Positions 22,056-34,145 of a DNA stretch of 64,000 nucleotides are shown here, in pieces. The DNA comes from Cynocephalus volans (Eukaryota; Chordata; Mammalia; Dermoptera; Cynocephalidae), in NCBI RefSeq assembly GCF_027409185.1, contig NC_084462.1, forward strand, positions 42,728,679-42,792,678, written 5' to 3'. Positions within the stretch are counted from its first letter, which is position 1. Each line of letters begins with the position of its first letter. Both the position numbers and the translations under genes were made by a program. The notes beneath the pieces were generated by a model. It was not told where the DNA came from and did no database searches. It was given only the letters and a program-made list of their open reading frames with translations.

Positions 22056-23054
22056 ACAGTAGAAAGAAGTGGAGATGACAGCTCTTGGGAAGAACGGTGA
22101 GTTGTTTTGAGCAGGTTAAATTGGAGGTTTAGTGGACTACTGGCATAAATAAACGTGTTTACCCCTACATTTCAGGACAGGATTAACTGTAATTTACTGA
22201 AACAAGCATGACCGTGACTGCAGCCCCTGACTATCATAACTATATTTTCCTCAGCTGTTATAACTTCATGCTTCTTGTTGATATTTGGGAGAATCAGGTG
22301 GCAGCATGTTTAATGTGAGGTCCCAGCTTCTGCATTTTAATGTAAATATTTGGTGCCTCCATCTGTTGTCCATGCCTTTTTGACTTCTGGTTCTGGATGG
22401 AATTGGGGGAACAAAAAACCTAGTTACAATGTAGAAGTATTAAAGCTGTCTGTATCCTAACTTTAATTTAGTGTCTTTTTTGAAGTGTTTATAGCTACAG
22501 CATTTATTCTGAAGACAAATACATTTGTTTACGAATGATTAAAGATAAGGTACAGTTTACTCTGATTTGATGTCAAGTTGGTGCTTATAAGTAAAAACCT
22601 GATGATTATTGAAAATGTAGATGTTAATGCCATTACAATTATGGTTTTGTAAGTTGATCATAGGTGATTTTGTTCTGTGTGTTTCTGAAAGTAATGCCTG
22701 CAAATGAGTGGGAGGGATTTAGAATGGCAGGTGGATCCAAGCACAGAATGAGGATTTCCAAAGCTAACATTTGAATCTTGTTTTCTGGCCTTCAGTTAAA
22801 TCCAGCCCAAACAGTGAAGAGGTGTCCTTAACCAGCAGGTTTTGTCCAGGTTTGCATGTCCCTAAGCCAGGCAGATAAAGAGAGGTAGAAATGGTTGAAG
22901 TGTGTGTAAGGCTGCTTTCCTTATCTGTAATGAGTGTTTCCACAGCCTTATCAGCAGTGAGAGACTGGGAAAGAAATGTGGGTGAGACAACCCAGAGAAA
23001 CAAGAGTGTGGAATGAGAAAGCCTGTAGGCTGGCCAGTGGAGGCTTTAGAGTCA

Positions 23055-23250
23055 GCCCGATTTGCTTTCTGGCTTTGATGCTTATTAGCTGAGGTGACCT
23101 TGGAAAGTTACTTACCTGGCCCTGAGCCTCACTTTCCTCATCTGTGAAATGTGGGTAATGATACTCACACAGCTCACAGAGCTGCCCTGAGATTGAGCGA
23201 GTGTCTGTAATGCACTCGGTAATTGTTGGATAAAGGGCGGCTGTTGGCTC
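23055..23250 (+). repeat. MIR SINE
   Basis: One of the better MIR copies: 'gatgcttattagctgaggtg', 'accttggaaagttacttacc', 'ctgagcctcactttcctcat' and 'ctgtgaaatgtgggtaatga' in order, then a degenerate tail. Sense. Confidence 0.85.
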
Positions 23251-23971
23251 TTGGTAAATGAGTTTGATACCAGCTAGTGCCTCAGTAGAGGAAGATGCTG
23301 ACTTGCAATGGGGTCAGCCAGAGTAAGTTCAGGATGATTTTATTATTTACATGAAACAACTCTGATTTTTTTCTTAGAATTAGATTTTGTTCATGTATAT
23401 GATTGAAAGCTAGTTGCATATTTACACTTTAAATGTACAGCAGTAAAATACACGTTATGCAAAGTAGCTCTCCAACACTTGAGGCTTTGGAAATGTATCA
23501 CATGAGATCAGAGTTTGCCTTTTGTCATTTATACTCCAAATTTTAATTCTTATGTTTCAAAAAGGGCGTATTTGTGTTCTCTATTGATGAGTATTTCCAT
23601 TGTTTGCTGTGAACCTGTGCTCAAAGGGCAGGTTCCTCTTAGCTCTTAATGCCTTGGAAATGCCCTCTGGGTTGGTGCCCAGGTCATTGTTGAGGTGGGA
23701 AGCTGTAATCCACCCCACCAACAGCTTTTCTGAGAAGGAAAAAAAAAAAACAGGTTCTTTAATGCTTGCATAAGTCTATTTTTTTTAGGATTGACAGTAA
23801 AGAGTATAATTATATTTCTTTTAAAATAATTTTTCTACCATTCATGATCTCTTATATTTTCCAACCTTTCCAAAAAGGATTTGAGATTGCTCAGGTCCTA
23901 AGGACATACACAGTGAGACAGTTAAAGATTTCGAAAGAGGAAACCACATACACAAGAGGGGGAAACTGCAA

Positions 23972-24361
23972 CTAACTATATTTGCTGTGGCTCTTGTTAT
24001 CAAGGCAAAGGGCGGAGATAATGTACCTGAATAATGCTGGCAACATCCTGCCAGAGGGCATTCCTTCATCTCCAGGAGAGGCCTGTGTCATGGCTTGGTA
24101 GACTGGCAAGACCTCTGCATTTTCACAAGGCCCATGGCTTCTCTGATGGCAGCAGTGTAGAATAGCGGCCTGCAGGTACTTTTTGGGAGGATGAACCAAG
24201 ACTGCTGCTCTGTCAAACTGTGCGTCCTGTAAGGATACTCCCAGGATTGGCCCTACTTTCTCTGCAATGGCCCAGGGGAGAAATTTCCCTCTGGTCTTAG
24301 CATCTGAAGTAGTTTTTACACTTAACCCTGTACAGTAGGACACAGTCTTGTGACTTTTCAT
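23972..24361 (-). other. unrecognised open stretch, about 129 codons
   Basis: An ATG-opened minus-strand frame of 129 codons in otherwise ordinary intron 1, followed after about 150 bp by another minus-strand frame (24513-24779). I recognise no domain, motif or repeat in either, and there is no polyadenylation signal or A-tail that would mark a processed pseudogene. It could be chance, an unclassified repeat, or an antisense exon. I do not propose a function. Confidence 0.15.
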
Positions 24362-25049
24362 GGTTGCTTGCTGGAAAGCTTGTAGCTGAATTTGGACCCA
24401 CCATCAGCAAATGCATAGGTCACATGATGACAAGTAGTTCTCAGCAGGAGCTCACTCCTGCAGGGCTGGTATCTCCTGAGGGTGCTCTGATTGATTCAGT
24501 GTTTGTCCTGGCCTAGAGCTGGGTGGGGCAGCCCCAGCCAGGATTCTGCCTTCCATCCTTGCTGAGTTTTCTACTCTTGTCTTTCTTTGGCCTCATTTTC
24601 TCGCTTTTTTCCTCATCCTGTATGCGTTTATAGGGAAGAATATGGGTATATACATTTAATCCCGATTGTGTATCAGTGCCACAAGGGAGAGCTTGTATTC
24701 TCCCTTCCTCCTTTGACTCCGACCTCTGAGGTGAATTTATCGTGAGTCCTTTCAGACTCGCTTCTCTGTCAGACAACATATTTAATACTGGTTTTCAGGA
24801 ACTCACTGAAAAATCTCCCCACCTTTTTAGTGATTAAAAAATCAGTATAACTATTAAAGTTTAGAAACTATAAAAGAAAGAACTCAATCTTACTCATTTT
24901 TCTTTTAGTTTTTTCCCCATTGGATAAAGAAATGCTTTTACTATAAAAGTAAAATTTTCTGTTGTCAAATCTTTTGATTTCTTTTGTTGCTTGTTAGCTC
25001 AAAGCTTTCCCCAGATAAATGTTCTTTTCTAACTCTAAGTATACATCCT

Positions 25050-25305
25050 ATCTGTTGCAGAAAATTTAGAAAATGTGGAAAACACAAAGATTAAATTCCT
25101 TCTGACTCCCCATCCAGAAATAACCACAGTGGATTCTTTGGGGTTGTGCATTATTTTATTTTTGTATGTGTATCTTTGTTCCCTTAGTAAAACACATCAT
25201 GAGTATATACTGGCGCCTGCTTTTTAAACTTACCTACGTATTATGAATATTTACCCAGGACAACAGTCATGCTATAGATGCAGTCTTCCACAGAAATGTG
25301 TGTTG
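25050..25305 (-). repeat. L1 LINE 3' UTR fragment, antisense
   Basis: 'aaaatttagaaaatgtggaa', 'actccccatccagaaataac' and 'ctgctttttaaacttaccta' correspond to the reverse of an old L1 3' UTR. Confidence 0.55.
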
Positions 25306-26489
25306 TTTTTCTTAAAATGATACTGAATAAAAATGGTAACTATGGTGTTAAGTCCTAACTCAGCAAAGGCATTCCTTAGCTAAACTAAGCTGGACTGATA
25401 TTAGCTGCATTACTTAACTGTGATTTAACTTGGTATAGGATAGCACTTAGAAACCTAGAGGAATGGAAGATTTGCTTGGCATTCTCAAATTTCAGTTGTC
25501 TTATCTGGGCTTTAGCCAGAGTTGGATATCAGTTCATTGAAAACTGAGCTTTCTGGCAAGGGCCTTTGCAAATATTCTGCCCTTTCAATTAAGAGAGAGA
25601 GCTCTTTGCTCCTAGTAACAAATGTGTTGATGGCAAAGTTGATATGTGCTTATGAAAATTAAGGAACTTGCCCTGTTTCTATTGTAGAAAAGTCCAGATT
25701 GCTGCTTCAGCAGCATTTCCTTCAGTTCTTGGAAATTATTAATGCACCCCTCCTGCTCCCCAGGATTGTGAATCATGTTTTATGTTTCAGAACTCGTTCA
25801 TTTTGTGGAGATATTTAAGCTAAAGGTACCCTAATTGAAAAGATCATAACTTCTTAAGATTGGAGGGTTTATAAAGAATTTATATTGAGGGATTTCCCTC
25901 AAACCACCAGTCATTTAGAACAGAAAAGGACAACATGGTTTTTCCCTGGGTTACCTAAAAAGGAACAGATAATAATTGGGTGGAGTCACCATAAAGCTGC
26001 AGAGAGGCTTTTAAGGATGGTTTGAGGTTAGATTGTCTGTTTTTAAAATTAATTGTTTTTTTCTTCTTGGACAAATTATACCATTTCAAGTCATAGTCGA
26101 GGCATTAATTGCTTCCTTTGCTGAATTCTATCTGGTGGGTCAGGTGGAAAGCAGGGCCAGACTAAAATGAATTTTCATCCTTGGTCTGATATGAAAGATT
26201 CTGGTGTTTTAAGCAAAAACGTTTTTAAAATTTAAAATTTTATCAGACTTCTACCCTGTAATGTTGACCTAGATTGGTAGTAAAACAGAATTCTAACATA
26301 TAGCTTGAGGGTCGGGTTTTAAGCCAGAAATGTGAGAAGCATTTTCCATGATACCTTCCCTCCCATGTGTGGTCTTGAGACTCATGTTCCACATTCAGCC
26401 CACGCTTTCCTGTCTCCCTCGCTTTTTCTTTCTCTATCTTATTTTATTTGCAAACTCCTGTCTTCCCTCATAATAAGTAATATGGTGCT

Positions 26490-26675
26490 TTCTAAACACT
26501 TTATATGTAATAACTCATTTAACCCTCACAGCAACCCTATAAAGCAGGAGCTGTTATCCCCAGTTTACAGATAAGGAGACTGAGGCACGGAGTAACTTGC
26601 CCGAAGTGAAGTCAGGATTGTCATCCCAGCAGTCTGATTCCAGAGCCCATGCTCTTAACCATTGTGCTGTTATGG
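26490..26675 (-). repeat. MIR SINE
   Basis: 'aactcatttaaccctcacag', 'gagactgaggcacggagtaa', 'cttgcccgaagtgaagtcag', 'gattccagagcccatgctct' and 'taaccattgtgctgt' give a nearly complete antisense MIR. Confidence 0.85.
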
Positions 26676-28149
26676 TCTTTTTCTTATGTTGTTCCTTTGA
26701 AGGCAGGAATTGTCTACGTACCCCATCTCTCAAATAATATCATAGTGCTTTAGTATTTTCATGGTTTCTGGGGTCGGCTACTTTAGAACTACTTTGAACT
26801 TGGTCTATTTTATTAATCACATTTTAGTTCAGAAGCAGAATATGTACTTGTTATAAACCAAAGTTAAGTTGATTTCATTTGTCATGCTTTTAAAATCAGT
26901 TGTAAGGTGATACAGACTATTTAGCTTTGAATTATATTTCAGAAGTACCATGAATGGTAGTATACATTATTTCAACTCTAGCATGCCTGTGAATTTTGCC
27001 TCTGTATCATTGTTTTCTTGTGCTTTAAGTTGGTTTCCTTCTGTATGTAGGAATGGTAGCCAGTGTTCATGTGGCTGATGGAGAGTGGAGGGAATCTCAT
27101 CTGAACTTTCTCAAGGATAAGATATAGGAATGATTTCTGCACTTTGTAAATCCAGAAGCGTCATCTTTAAGTCACTGATTGTACACGAGTGGGCAGTGTT
27201 CACTCCAGACATTTATTGACTTCTAATATGTACCAAGCACTGAAATTGTTTACATTTTTAAAGAATTGTCACGACTACCAAACAAAAAACATTTTTACAT
27301 AAAGAGAGTGTAAGCAGGGCTCCTTGACTTGAATGGGGATCATCTCAGTGCAGTGTGGTCATCACTGACTTCCCAAGATTGGAGGAGGCCTGGGAAGTCA
27401 TCTCCCTCCAGATGTAGCTGCATCAGAGGAGTACGTGTAGGTTGTCATACATTCAACATATGTTGTGGCTTATTTGCATTTGCAAAAGGATGTGTTCCTT
27501 TATGGGAGGAGTTGGTTTGTCTTTGAATTAATTGCCTCGTCTGTACTATATCTATTTTAGATTCGCCTTTTTTTAGGAGCACATCCTTTCTGATAATGAA
27601 ATATGGTACCTCCTACAGTACAATATCTGTAGTGCTACAGGGTTCCGTATGTGCCAAATTCTTTTCTTGGTTCTTTGTTAAAGAGTTCTGTAAGTGACAT
27701 AAGAATGTATAGGTTTATTTTAAATCCATAGGTGTTAAGGGAAAACATAAATAACTACTGTGCTACATTCAATTCTAAGTTGTACCAATTTTCACACTTT
27801 AACATCTCAAATTAAGATGCATTTTATAGTTCTGGCATCATGGGGTTATGATTGGCTGTATTTTGTTGTTATTATTGGTAGATAAAACAATGGTGCATCT
27901 TACAATTAACATCCTAGATTTGATGAAAAGCAATATGTATTTAAACCTCAGACTTTTTGAGAGCCATATTTGGCAGAAAGTTGAATCTTGAATGAGATAA
28001 GTTGGAAGTCTTTTTGTATTCGTTAATTTTGGGTTGGGAAGAGAAATAAAAGCCAGTAATATGTTTTCCAAGTACTTCATTATAAATTGTTTTTAAAATT
28101 ATGAAAGTAATATCATGTTATAGAATTTCAGTTTTGCAGGTTAAAAAAA

Positions 28150-28300
28150 GTTGAGGTGGAAGGTGGTGACAGTTGCACATCAGCGTAAATGTACTTATTT
28201 TCATTGAACTGTACTCTTAAAAATGGTTAAGGTGGTAAATTTTATGTTATGTATATTTTATCACAAATTCTTTTTCAAAAATAATACACTTATAAAAATT
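28150..28300 (+). repeat. L1 LINE 3' terminus, sense
   Basis: 'tggtgacagttgcacatcag', 'attgaactgtactcttaaaa' and 'atggttaaggtggtaaattt' are the standard end of L1M-type elements. Confidence 0.75.
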
Positions 28301-28779
28301 TTCCTCAGTATAGAGATGCATAGAATAAAAAGTGAAAGCCATCTTTATGCAACCACCCCTGATCCCTCCCAATTTTCCTGCTTCTGTACCTCTTCCCTAG
28401 AGGTTTAGTTGTATATCTTTTCATATAATTTCTCTGAGACTTTCCATTAAAGATAGGTGTGGGTTTCATTGATCTGCAAGTCACTTTTTCATTATAATAA
28501 ATGCAGTTGTAACAGTTAAGTGAAGTAAAAATATATTGGAGAGAACATCAGTTGAGAAGTGTACTCTTTTGATCTTCTTAAGATAAACTTTACTATTTAT
28601 TCTCCATGATACGTTTTTCCTGGAAGTAGTCTGCGTAAATGAATTTCTGTAGCTAAACTATGTCAGCTCTTAATACACAGCATAAAGAAAATATAAGGAA
28701 AAGTGCAACCGGAGAGCCTTAAATTTGGGTACAGCAGAAGGATGCTTTACTTTGTTTCCTTCTGGTTGACCACTCCTCT

Positions 28780-29330
28780 TTCCTCTGTCGGTGGTGAACA
28801 GTTCCCTCTTAAACTCATTGAGCTGCTGCAGGAGTTTACTAACTGGTCTCCCTGCATCTACTCTGGTTTTCCTTAGCCCTCTACTCCACCCCTGGGGGTT
28901 TCAGAATGCACATCCCTTAATCTGTCTTCCACTGCTCCGTTCTGTTAGAGGCTTGGTTCCCTGGGGCTTTTATGGCATCAAGGTCCCATCTCTGGCAGGT
29001 CCTGCTAGGCCCTGCAGTGTGCCTCCATCCTGCCCTTGTGGCAGTTCCCATGCCCCCACCACTCTGTGTTCCGAGTCTGCCTTGGCTCGCCTGTCTCGGG
29101 GAAGTATTCTCTGCTCTGTCGGTCTAGTGTGCGTCCTGTGCTCCTTCCTTTCAGAGTGCGTACCTTAGTTCATAATAATATGTACATAAGTGTGACTATT
29201 CTGATAAATGTCTTTTTCTCCTGATGTCAGCTCCACGAGTTGGGGATGGTGCTTTTGTTCACCATTGCATCTCTTGCTTCACATACTTAGCACTTGATGA
29301 ACAATCAAAGAAAATTTGTTGAATGAACAA
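28780..29330 (+). repeat. L2 LINE 3' end, sense
   Basis: 'tgagctgctgcaggagttta', 'ctaactggtctccctgcatc' and, at the end, 'tgttcaccattgcatctctt', 'tacttagcacttgatgaaca' and 'tgttgaatgaac' follow the L2 ORF2 C-terminal region and 3' end. The 125-codon frame at 28791-29168 comes from this relic. Confidence 0.8.
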
Positions 29331-29682
29331 TTTGATTTTTTTGTTTGTTTTATAGAACTGAGGAGTTTGTAGGTTAGGGAGTTGATAGTATCAGAAAATT
29401 AACCTGCACACCTAGATCATGGAGCCCTGGCAAGTTGGTTTTCAGCCATAACTAAAACTTAGTTATCTTGGAACTATTTTCACACTTCATCCTTCTTTCC
29501 TATTGAAATTGTTTTGAAGGTGAATTTGGATTTTGCGATACCTAGTAGCCTGAGCTTCTGCTGAGTGGAAGCAAGTAGATCAAGCAGTCACACATGGTGA
29601 TTCAAAAAGAGCAGACGTGAATTTCTGAAAGTAAGAGTCTCAAAAGGAACTGTTCTCTAATTGATATTTATTTTAATTTCAG

Positions 29683-30178
29683 AACATGGTCCAAGACAAT
29701 TCCTGGGAAAGTTGAATTCTTCTCCAGTGAGGGTTCAGACACATCTATACCAATTCCGATAGTGCCACTACGGGGCGTGGATGACTCCTACCCCCCCCAG
29801 AAGAAGTCTTTTATGATGCTCAAGTACATGCATGACCACTACTTGGACAAGTACGAATGGTTTATGAGAGCAGATGATGATGTTTACATCAAAGGAGACC
29901 GTCTGGAGAATTTTCTGAGGAGTTTGAACAGCAGTGAGCCCCTCTTCCTTGGGCAGACGGGACTGGGCACCACAGAGGAAATGGGAAAGCTGGCCCTGGA
30001 GCCGGGCGAGAACTTCTGCATGGGGGGGCCTGGAGTGATCATGAGCCAGGAGGTCCTTCGGAGAATGGTACCACACATTGGCAAGTGTCTCCAGGAAATG
30101 TATACCACCCATGAGGATGTGGAGGTGGGAAGATGTGTCCGGAGGTTTGCAGGGGTGCAGTGCGTCTGGTCTTATGAG
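29683..30178 (+). CDS. CHSY1: CHSY1 coding exon 2 (GT31 glucuronosyltransferase domain, N-terminal part)
   Basis: 496 bp encoding the last base of Arg110 to Glu275, phase 2 in and phase 0 out. The acceptor TTTTAATTTCAG and donor GAG|GTGAGG are both strong, and the split Arg codon joins exon 1 exactly. The motif DDD at residues 174-176 (in MRADDDVYIK) is the metal/UDP-sugar binding DxD of the N-terminal beta-1,3-glucuronosyltransferase half. EPGENFCMGGPGVIMS (216-231) and YTTHEDVEVGRCV (250-262) are conserved GT31 landmarks. N192-S-S is a potential N-glycosylation site. Conservation with other mammals is near complete, with only conservative changes apparent to me. The remaining ~530 residues, including the GT7-type GalNAc-transferase half, are encoded downstream of the window. 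If intron 2 were retained, seven residues would be added before a TAA at 30200-30202. Confidence 0.98.
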
Positions 30179-30190
30179 GTGAGGGCAGAA

Positions 30191-30665
30191 TTTTTTTTTT
30201 AAACATTTATTTGTACACTTTTGTGAGATACAGTGTGTTGTTTCAATATATGAGTATACTACACATTGATTCACTTAAGGTAGATAGCCTAGCTGTGTAC
30301 CCATCAATCTACCACTTCCCCTCCTCTCTCCCTCTCCTGGCCTCTCGTAACCATTATTCTCTCTGCTTCTATGAGAACCACTTTTTTTTTTTTTTTTAGC
30401 TTCCACATAATTGGTGAGATAATGCCATATTTGTCTTTCCGTTCCTGACTTCATTTCACATGATGGTTTACATTTCCATTCACGTTACTGCAAATGACAG
30501 GATTTCGTTTTTTATATATATAGCTGAATAGTATTCCTCTGTGTGTGTGTATATAGATAGATAGATAGATAGTTAGATAGATATAGATAGATACCACAGT
30601 TTTTTTTTTATCCATTCATCCATTGATGGGCATTTAGGTTGATCTCTTGGCTATTGTGAATAGTA
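30191..30665 (-). repeat. L1 LINE 3' end, antisense, next to exon 2
   Basis: A T10 run at 30191-30200 is the reversed A-tail. Then 'aaacatttatttgtacactt', 'tgagatacagtgtgttgttt' and, further on, 'catccattgatgggcattta' and 'ggctattgtgaatag' follow an L1 3' UTR and ORF2 end read backwards. A T15 run at about 30383 and a (TAGA)n tract are within it. Its 3' end lies 12 bp from the exon 2 boundary. Confidence 0.8.
30537..30595. repeat. (TG)n and (TAGA)n microsatellite
   Basis: A short GTGTGTGTGT run passes into TATAGATAGATAGATAGATA-type tetranucleotide units with one interruption, within the antisense L1. Confidence 0.9.
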
Positions 30666-32479
30666 AGAACATTCACAGTATGGGCAAAACTGTTCAATTT
30701 GTCATTAGTTCTGAATCAGTCATAGGAAACCAGTGATAATATCCTCTGCAAGGGTTAAAGTTGGTATTAAGTTACTATACGTTCTTAGCCTTAGGTGTTT
30801 CTTGTTTGTTTGTTTTGAATTTCCCTTGTTACCTTTTCTCTTGGCTTTTAGAGCTTACCTTCCATACTTTTGTCCTAATACCTTAGTTAATAAATAATGG
30901 CATTTGGGGCCTAAAGAAAAGATATGGTTTGCTGATGGTCACAGTGATACTTTCCTGATTACCCATAAAATCATCTCATGTGACTTCTGGTGATTCTGCA
31001 AAAATTGCAGGAGTGCAGGATATTTCCCCCTCTCTGCTCTCCCAAAGGCCTGACTGTTCTGATCTGGTCATGATGACCCACACAGATTAGAAACTTACAT
31101 GTTTTGAATTTATAAAGTGATTAATGATGTAAAAAGGCCAATAACATTTGGTTTTGCATTTGTTTTGAACTTGGACCTTTTGAGTAGTTATTGTAAACAT
31201 TTTCATGTAGACATGTAGACATTTTCTCATTAATGGTTCTAGAGAATATGAGTTAGCTTTTGACTTTTCTCTGTTTTTATTGGCAGATGTGCACCTCTTA
31301 CCTCAGTTGCAGGATCCGATATCAGTTAGAGTGAAAAAAATTATTTAGGTTATATTGTGTTTAGATTGATAAACTACTGGTGTCGTGAGGAACAGAGGGA
31401 ATTGCTAGACCTATTCCCTCCAAAAAGAATACGCTTTCAGTTGTGAAGAGCTCACTTTTTTTCTGAGTTAATTTTTTAAAGTATTTGAGTGAAGACATAG
31501 TATTCTTGCCTGTACTTGCCTTCCCCCCAGTCCTGCTTTTAAATGTCTTCTAATCACTTTATTTCTTCTGTTTGAACTTTTAGGGAAGTGGACGTTTTCA
31601 GATGTACAGGAGTGGTCTTCATGTAGTTTTTAATTACAATTTCACAAACATACATTTTAAATCCTAAATGTGAACTGAGTGAAACCTTTAATTTTTGTGT
31701 GCCTTACACCTCCACTCCCCCCCACCCCCAGTGCATAGGCGATTGCTCACTGGGCCTAGGGGATCTTTTTATTGTCACGGATTTTTGCAGAGGAAAGCTG
31801 TTTGAGGATTTCATGCAGTTTTAAGTAGAATATAACTGGCAATATTTCTGCATTTTCCTCATCTTTAATTAAGTAGTTATATCCTTAACATATTTCATTG
31901 TGGTGAAAATATGTAATGCTTTGTGTATTTTGGAATACTTTTCCCTGAACCTGATCTCTGAGAAGCTAGCCTTCTTGCTGGAATTATAGAGGGTAGGCCT
32001 ATTTTTGAGAGAGAATTTAAAAAAATATGTGTCTTAGTTATGTTGTCATATGCTGCTAGACAGACACCAATAGAGCTAGTGTCTTGAGTTTTATCAAGAA
32101 TTTTGATCTAGCATTAGAGCCAAGGTGTAATTAGAAAGTGTCATCCTGGGGCTGCAGGGATTGGGAGAGTGTTTTCAGGCAAGTTTTTCCCTGTCATGAT
32201 GTAATTGCCAAAGGTTTCTAATGCCCTAAGCAGGGGTGCCTGGAATCGTCCTGTGTGGACACTTGGAGCTGCCTCTTAGACTTGATGTTTCCAATAAATG
32301 GCCTTATTAGCTAAAGGAACTTGGTTGGTGAGGAAACTCCCTCCCTGGGTCCCTGCCTCACTACCTCAGGAGCAAGGTGAGCTACAGCAGCAGCAGCAAG
32401 GATCTCCACAGGAGTGTATGCCCGTCAGGGTGTCCCTGCTGCTTTGCATTTCTTTAAATGCCTTATGGTAATGAAGCTT

Positions 32480-32900
32480 TTACTGCTGGCTTGCTCTCCA
32501 GGGATTTGTGCCAGATGGCCCGCCCACCAGCTGTGCTGAGAGTTCTGTTTTCTCTTCTGCAAGTTGCCTGTTCATAGTCTTGGCCCATTTTTCCGTTGGA
32601 ATGTTGTATGCCTTATGGTTTTGTTGGAGTGCTTTACTTTGGATACAGACTATCTTCTCCCAGACTGTGGCTTGTCTTTTCACCCTAATTGTGGAATTTT
32701 TATTATACGCATATTGCGGATCTAAGTTATAGTCTAATTTATCATTCTGTATGGTTTGTGCTTTTGTGTCTTGTTTAAGAAATTCATCCCTTCCTCGGGT
32801 CACAACAGTTTTCTCCTGTGTAATTTTCTGTACATTTAAAATTTTGCCTTTCACATGTAGTTCTTCATTATAATTTTTAAGAATTATATCTGTTGGGACC
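32480..32900 (-). repeat. L1 LINE ORF2 3' fragment, antisense
   Basis: 'tgcctgttcatagtcttggc', 'ccatttttccgttggaatgt', 'gtgtcttgtttaagaaattc' and 'atcccttcctcgggtcacaa' follow reversed L1 ORF2/3' UTR. The minus-strand frame at 32480-32854 is residual sense-strand sequence of this relic and is not functional. Confidence 0.65.
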
Positions 32901-33329
32901 TTTACTACTTTATTGGACTTTGATTTCTTTTCTCTCTGTTTTCATAGGACTTTAAGTGCTTCTCACCAGAGTTATTAGGATTTATCATTGTGTTCACCAC
33001 TCAGGATTAATCCTTCATGTGAACGAGGAACTTTTATTAAACTTCCTGTAAATCTAGTTTCTCCATTTAGGTTCACATTATGAGAAATTATTGAGGTGGA
33101 GTGTTATGTTAAAGACAATTATGTTAAGCTTTGGGTCTTTGAAGGTACTTATTTCACTGTATTATAAACCTAGCCAGAAGGTGTAAATTTTGGGATTTTT
33201 TGCAAGTTGAAATAATGCCTTGGGATAATACATAATCAAAATGACTGGTGAGGAGCAACTGTCAATCAAATTCAGATTCATTTCTCAGCTTGTTTTGATT
33301 GTTATTGGTGGTTATTTATTAATAAATGG

Positions 33330-34145
33330 CTTTAAAAACTTTATTTGGAAATAATTCGAAGTTTACAGAAAAGTTACAGGAGAGTGAGACCAAGGGCCTC
33401 AAGGCTGGTATACTGGAAAAGAGGTGAGAGGAGCTGACCAAGCCTGGATGCCCCATGTCACATGTGGTCAGCATTATTAACTCAAGTTATAGAAGATATT
33501 TTTGAGAAACATTATTGAAAAATTTGAAACAGTAATTTGTTGTACTTAGGCAAGTATATGAACTATTAGTACTCCATTAATAAAGAAGGAATAAAAAGAA
33601 AGTTAACCTTTAAGTAACCTACTTATTTTGCTTTTAACTTTCTATTGATATGTACTATATCTTTTGAAAAATACATTGATCGTAAGTGTGGAGTTTTGGA
33701 TTTTCATAAACTGAACACAGTTCGGCAACCAGCACCCAAATCTTTTTTATATTATTTTAACACAATATTTGACTAATGAAGGTGTTTTGCGTAGAAAACA
33801 GTCATGACTAATGAAATTTGGAGATTGGCAAAGGTAGATTTGGCAACTTTAAAAAAGTTATTGCCTTTAATAGCTATGCTGTCCCATGGGTCAAAATTCC
33901 AAAGTGTGAAGGGTTTACTGGAATAAGTCTCCCCACCACTATCTCCAACCACTGGATTTCCCCTCATGAGTCAGCCACCATGGTGTATCCTTATGAGGGT
34001 ATCATATGGTTTATTAAATCGTATACAAGCAATTAAGTTTATATCTCTTCCTCCTTTTATGTGAATGGTAGCATGTACTACATACTACTCACATCTTGCT
34101 GTTGTTCACTTAAATTTCTTGGAAGATTTTTCATTTAGTAAATAA
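33330..34145 (-). repeat. old L1 LINE 3' fragments, antisense
   Basis: 'ctttatttggaaataattcg' with 'agtttacagaaaagttacag' on the left and 'gtgaatggtagcatgtacta' with 'ttcacttaaatttcttggaa' on the right resemble reversed L1 3' UTR. The middle is eroded and may include other sequence. Confidence 0.45.

Larger units (their letters stand above)
15990..29682 (+). other. CHSY1: CHSY1 intron 1
   Basis: 13,693 bp, phase 2, GT-AG: donor GTGAGC at 15990, acceptor TTTTAATTTCAG ending 29682, with a branch-point candidate CTAAT (A at 29660, 23 nt upstream of the exon). If retained, translation stops at once after Arg110 (TGA at 15991-15993). Apart from the listed repeats, about 16400-18700, 20300-21240, 22060-23050, 23260-25050, 25300-26490, 26680-28150 and 29340-29640 hold nothing I can classify, apart from an odd minus-strand frame at 23972-24361. 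Confidence 0.95.

Noticed and set aside
28791..29168. 125-codon + strand frame before CHSY1 exon 2
   Set aside because: It is inside a sense L2 3' fragment.
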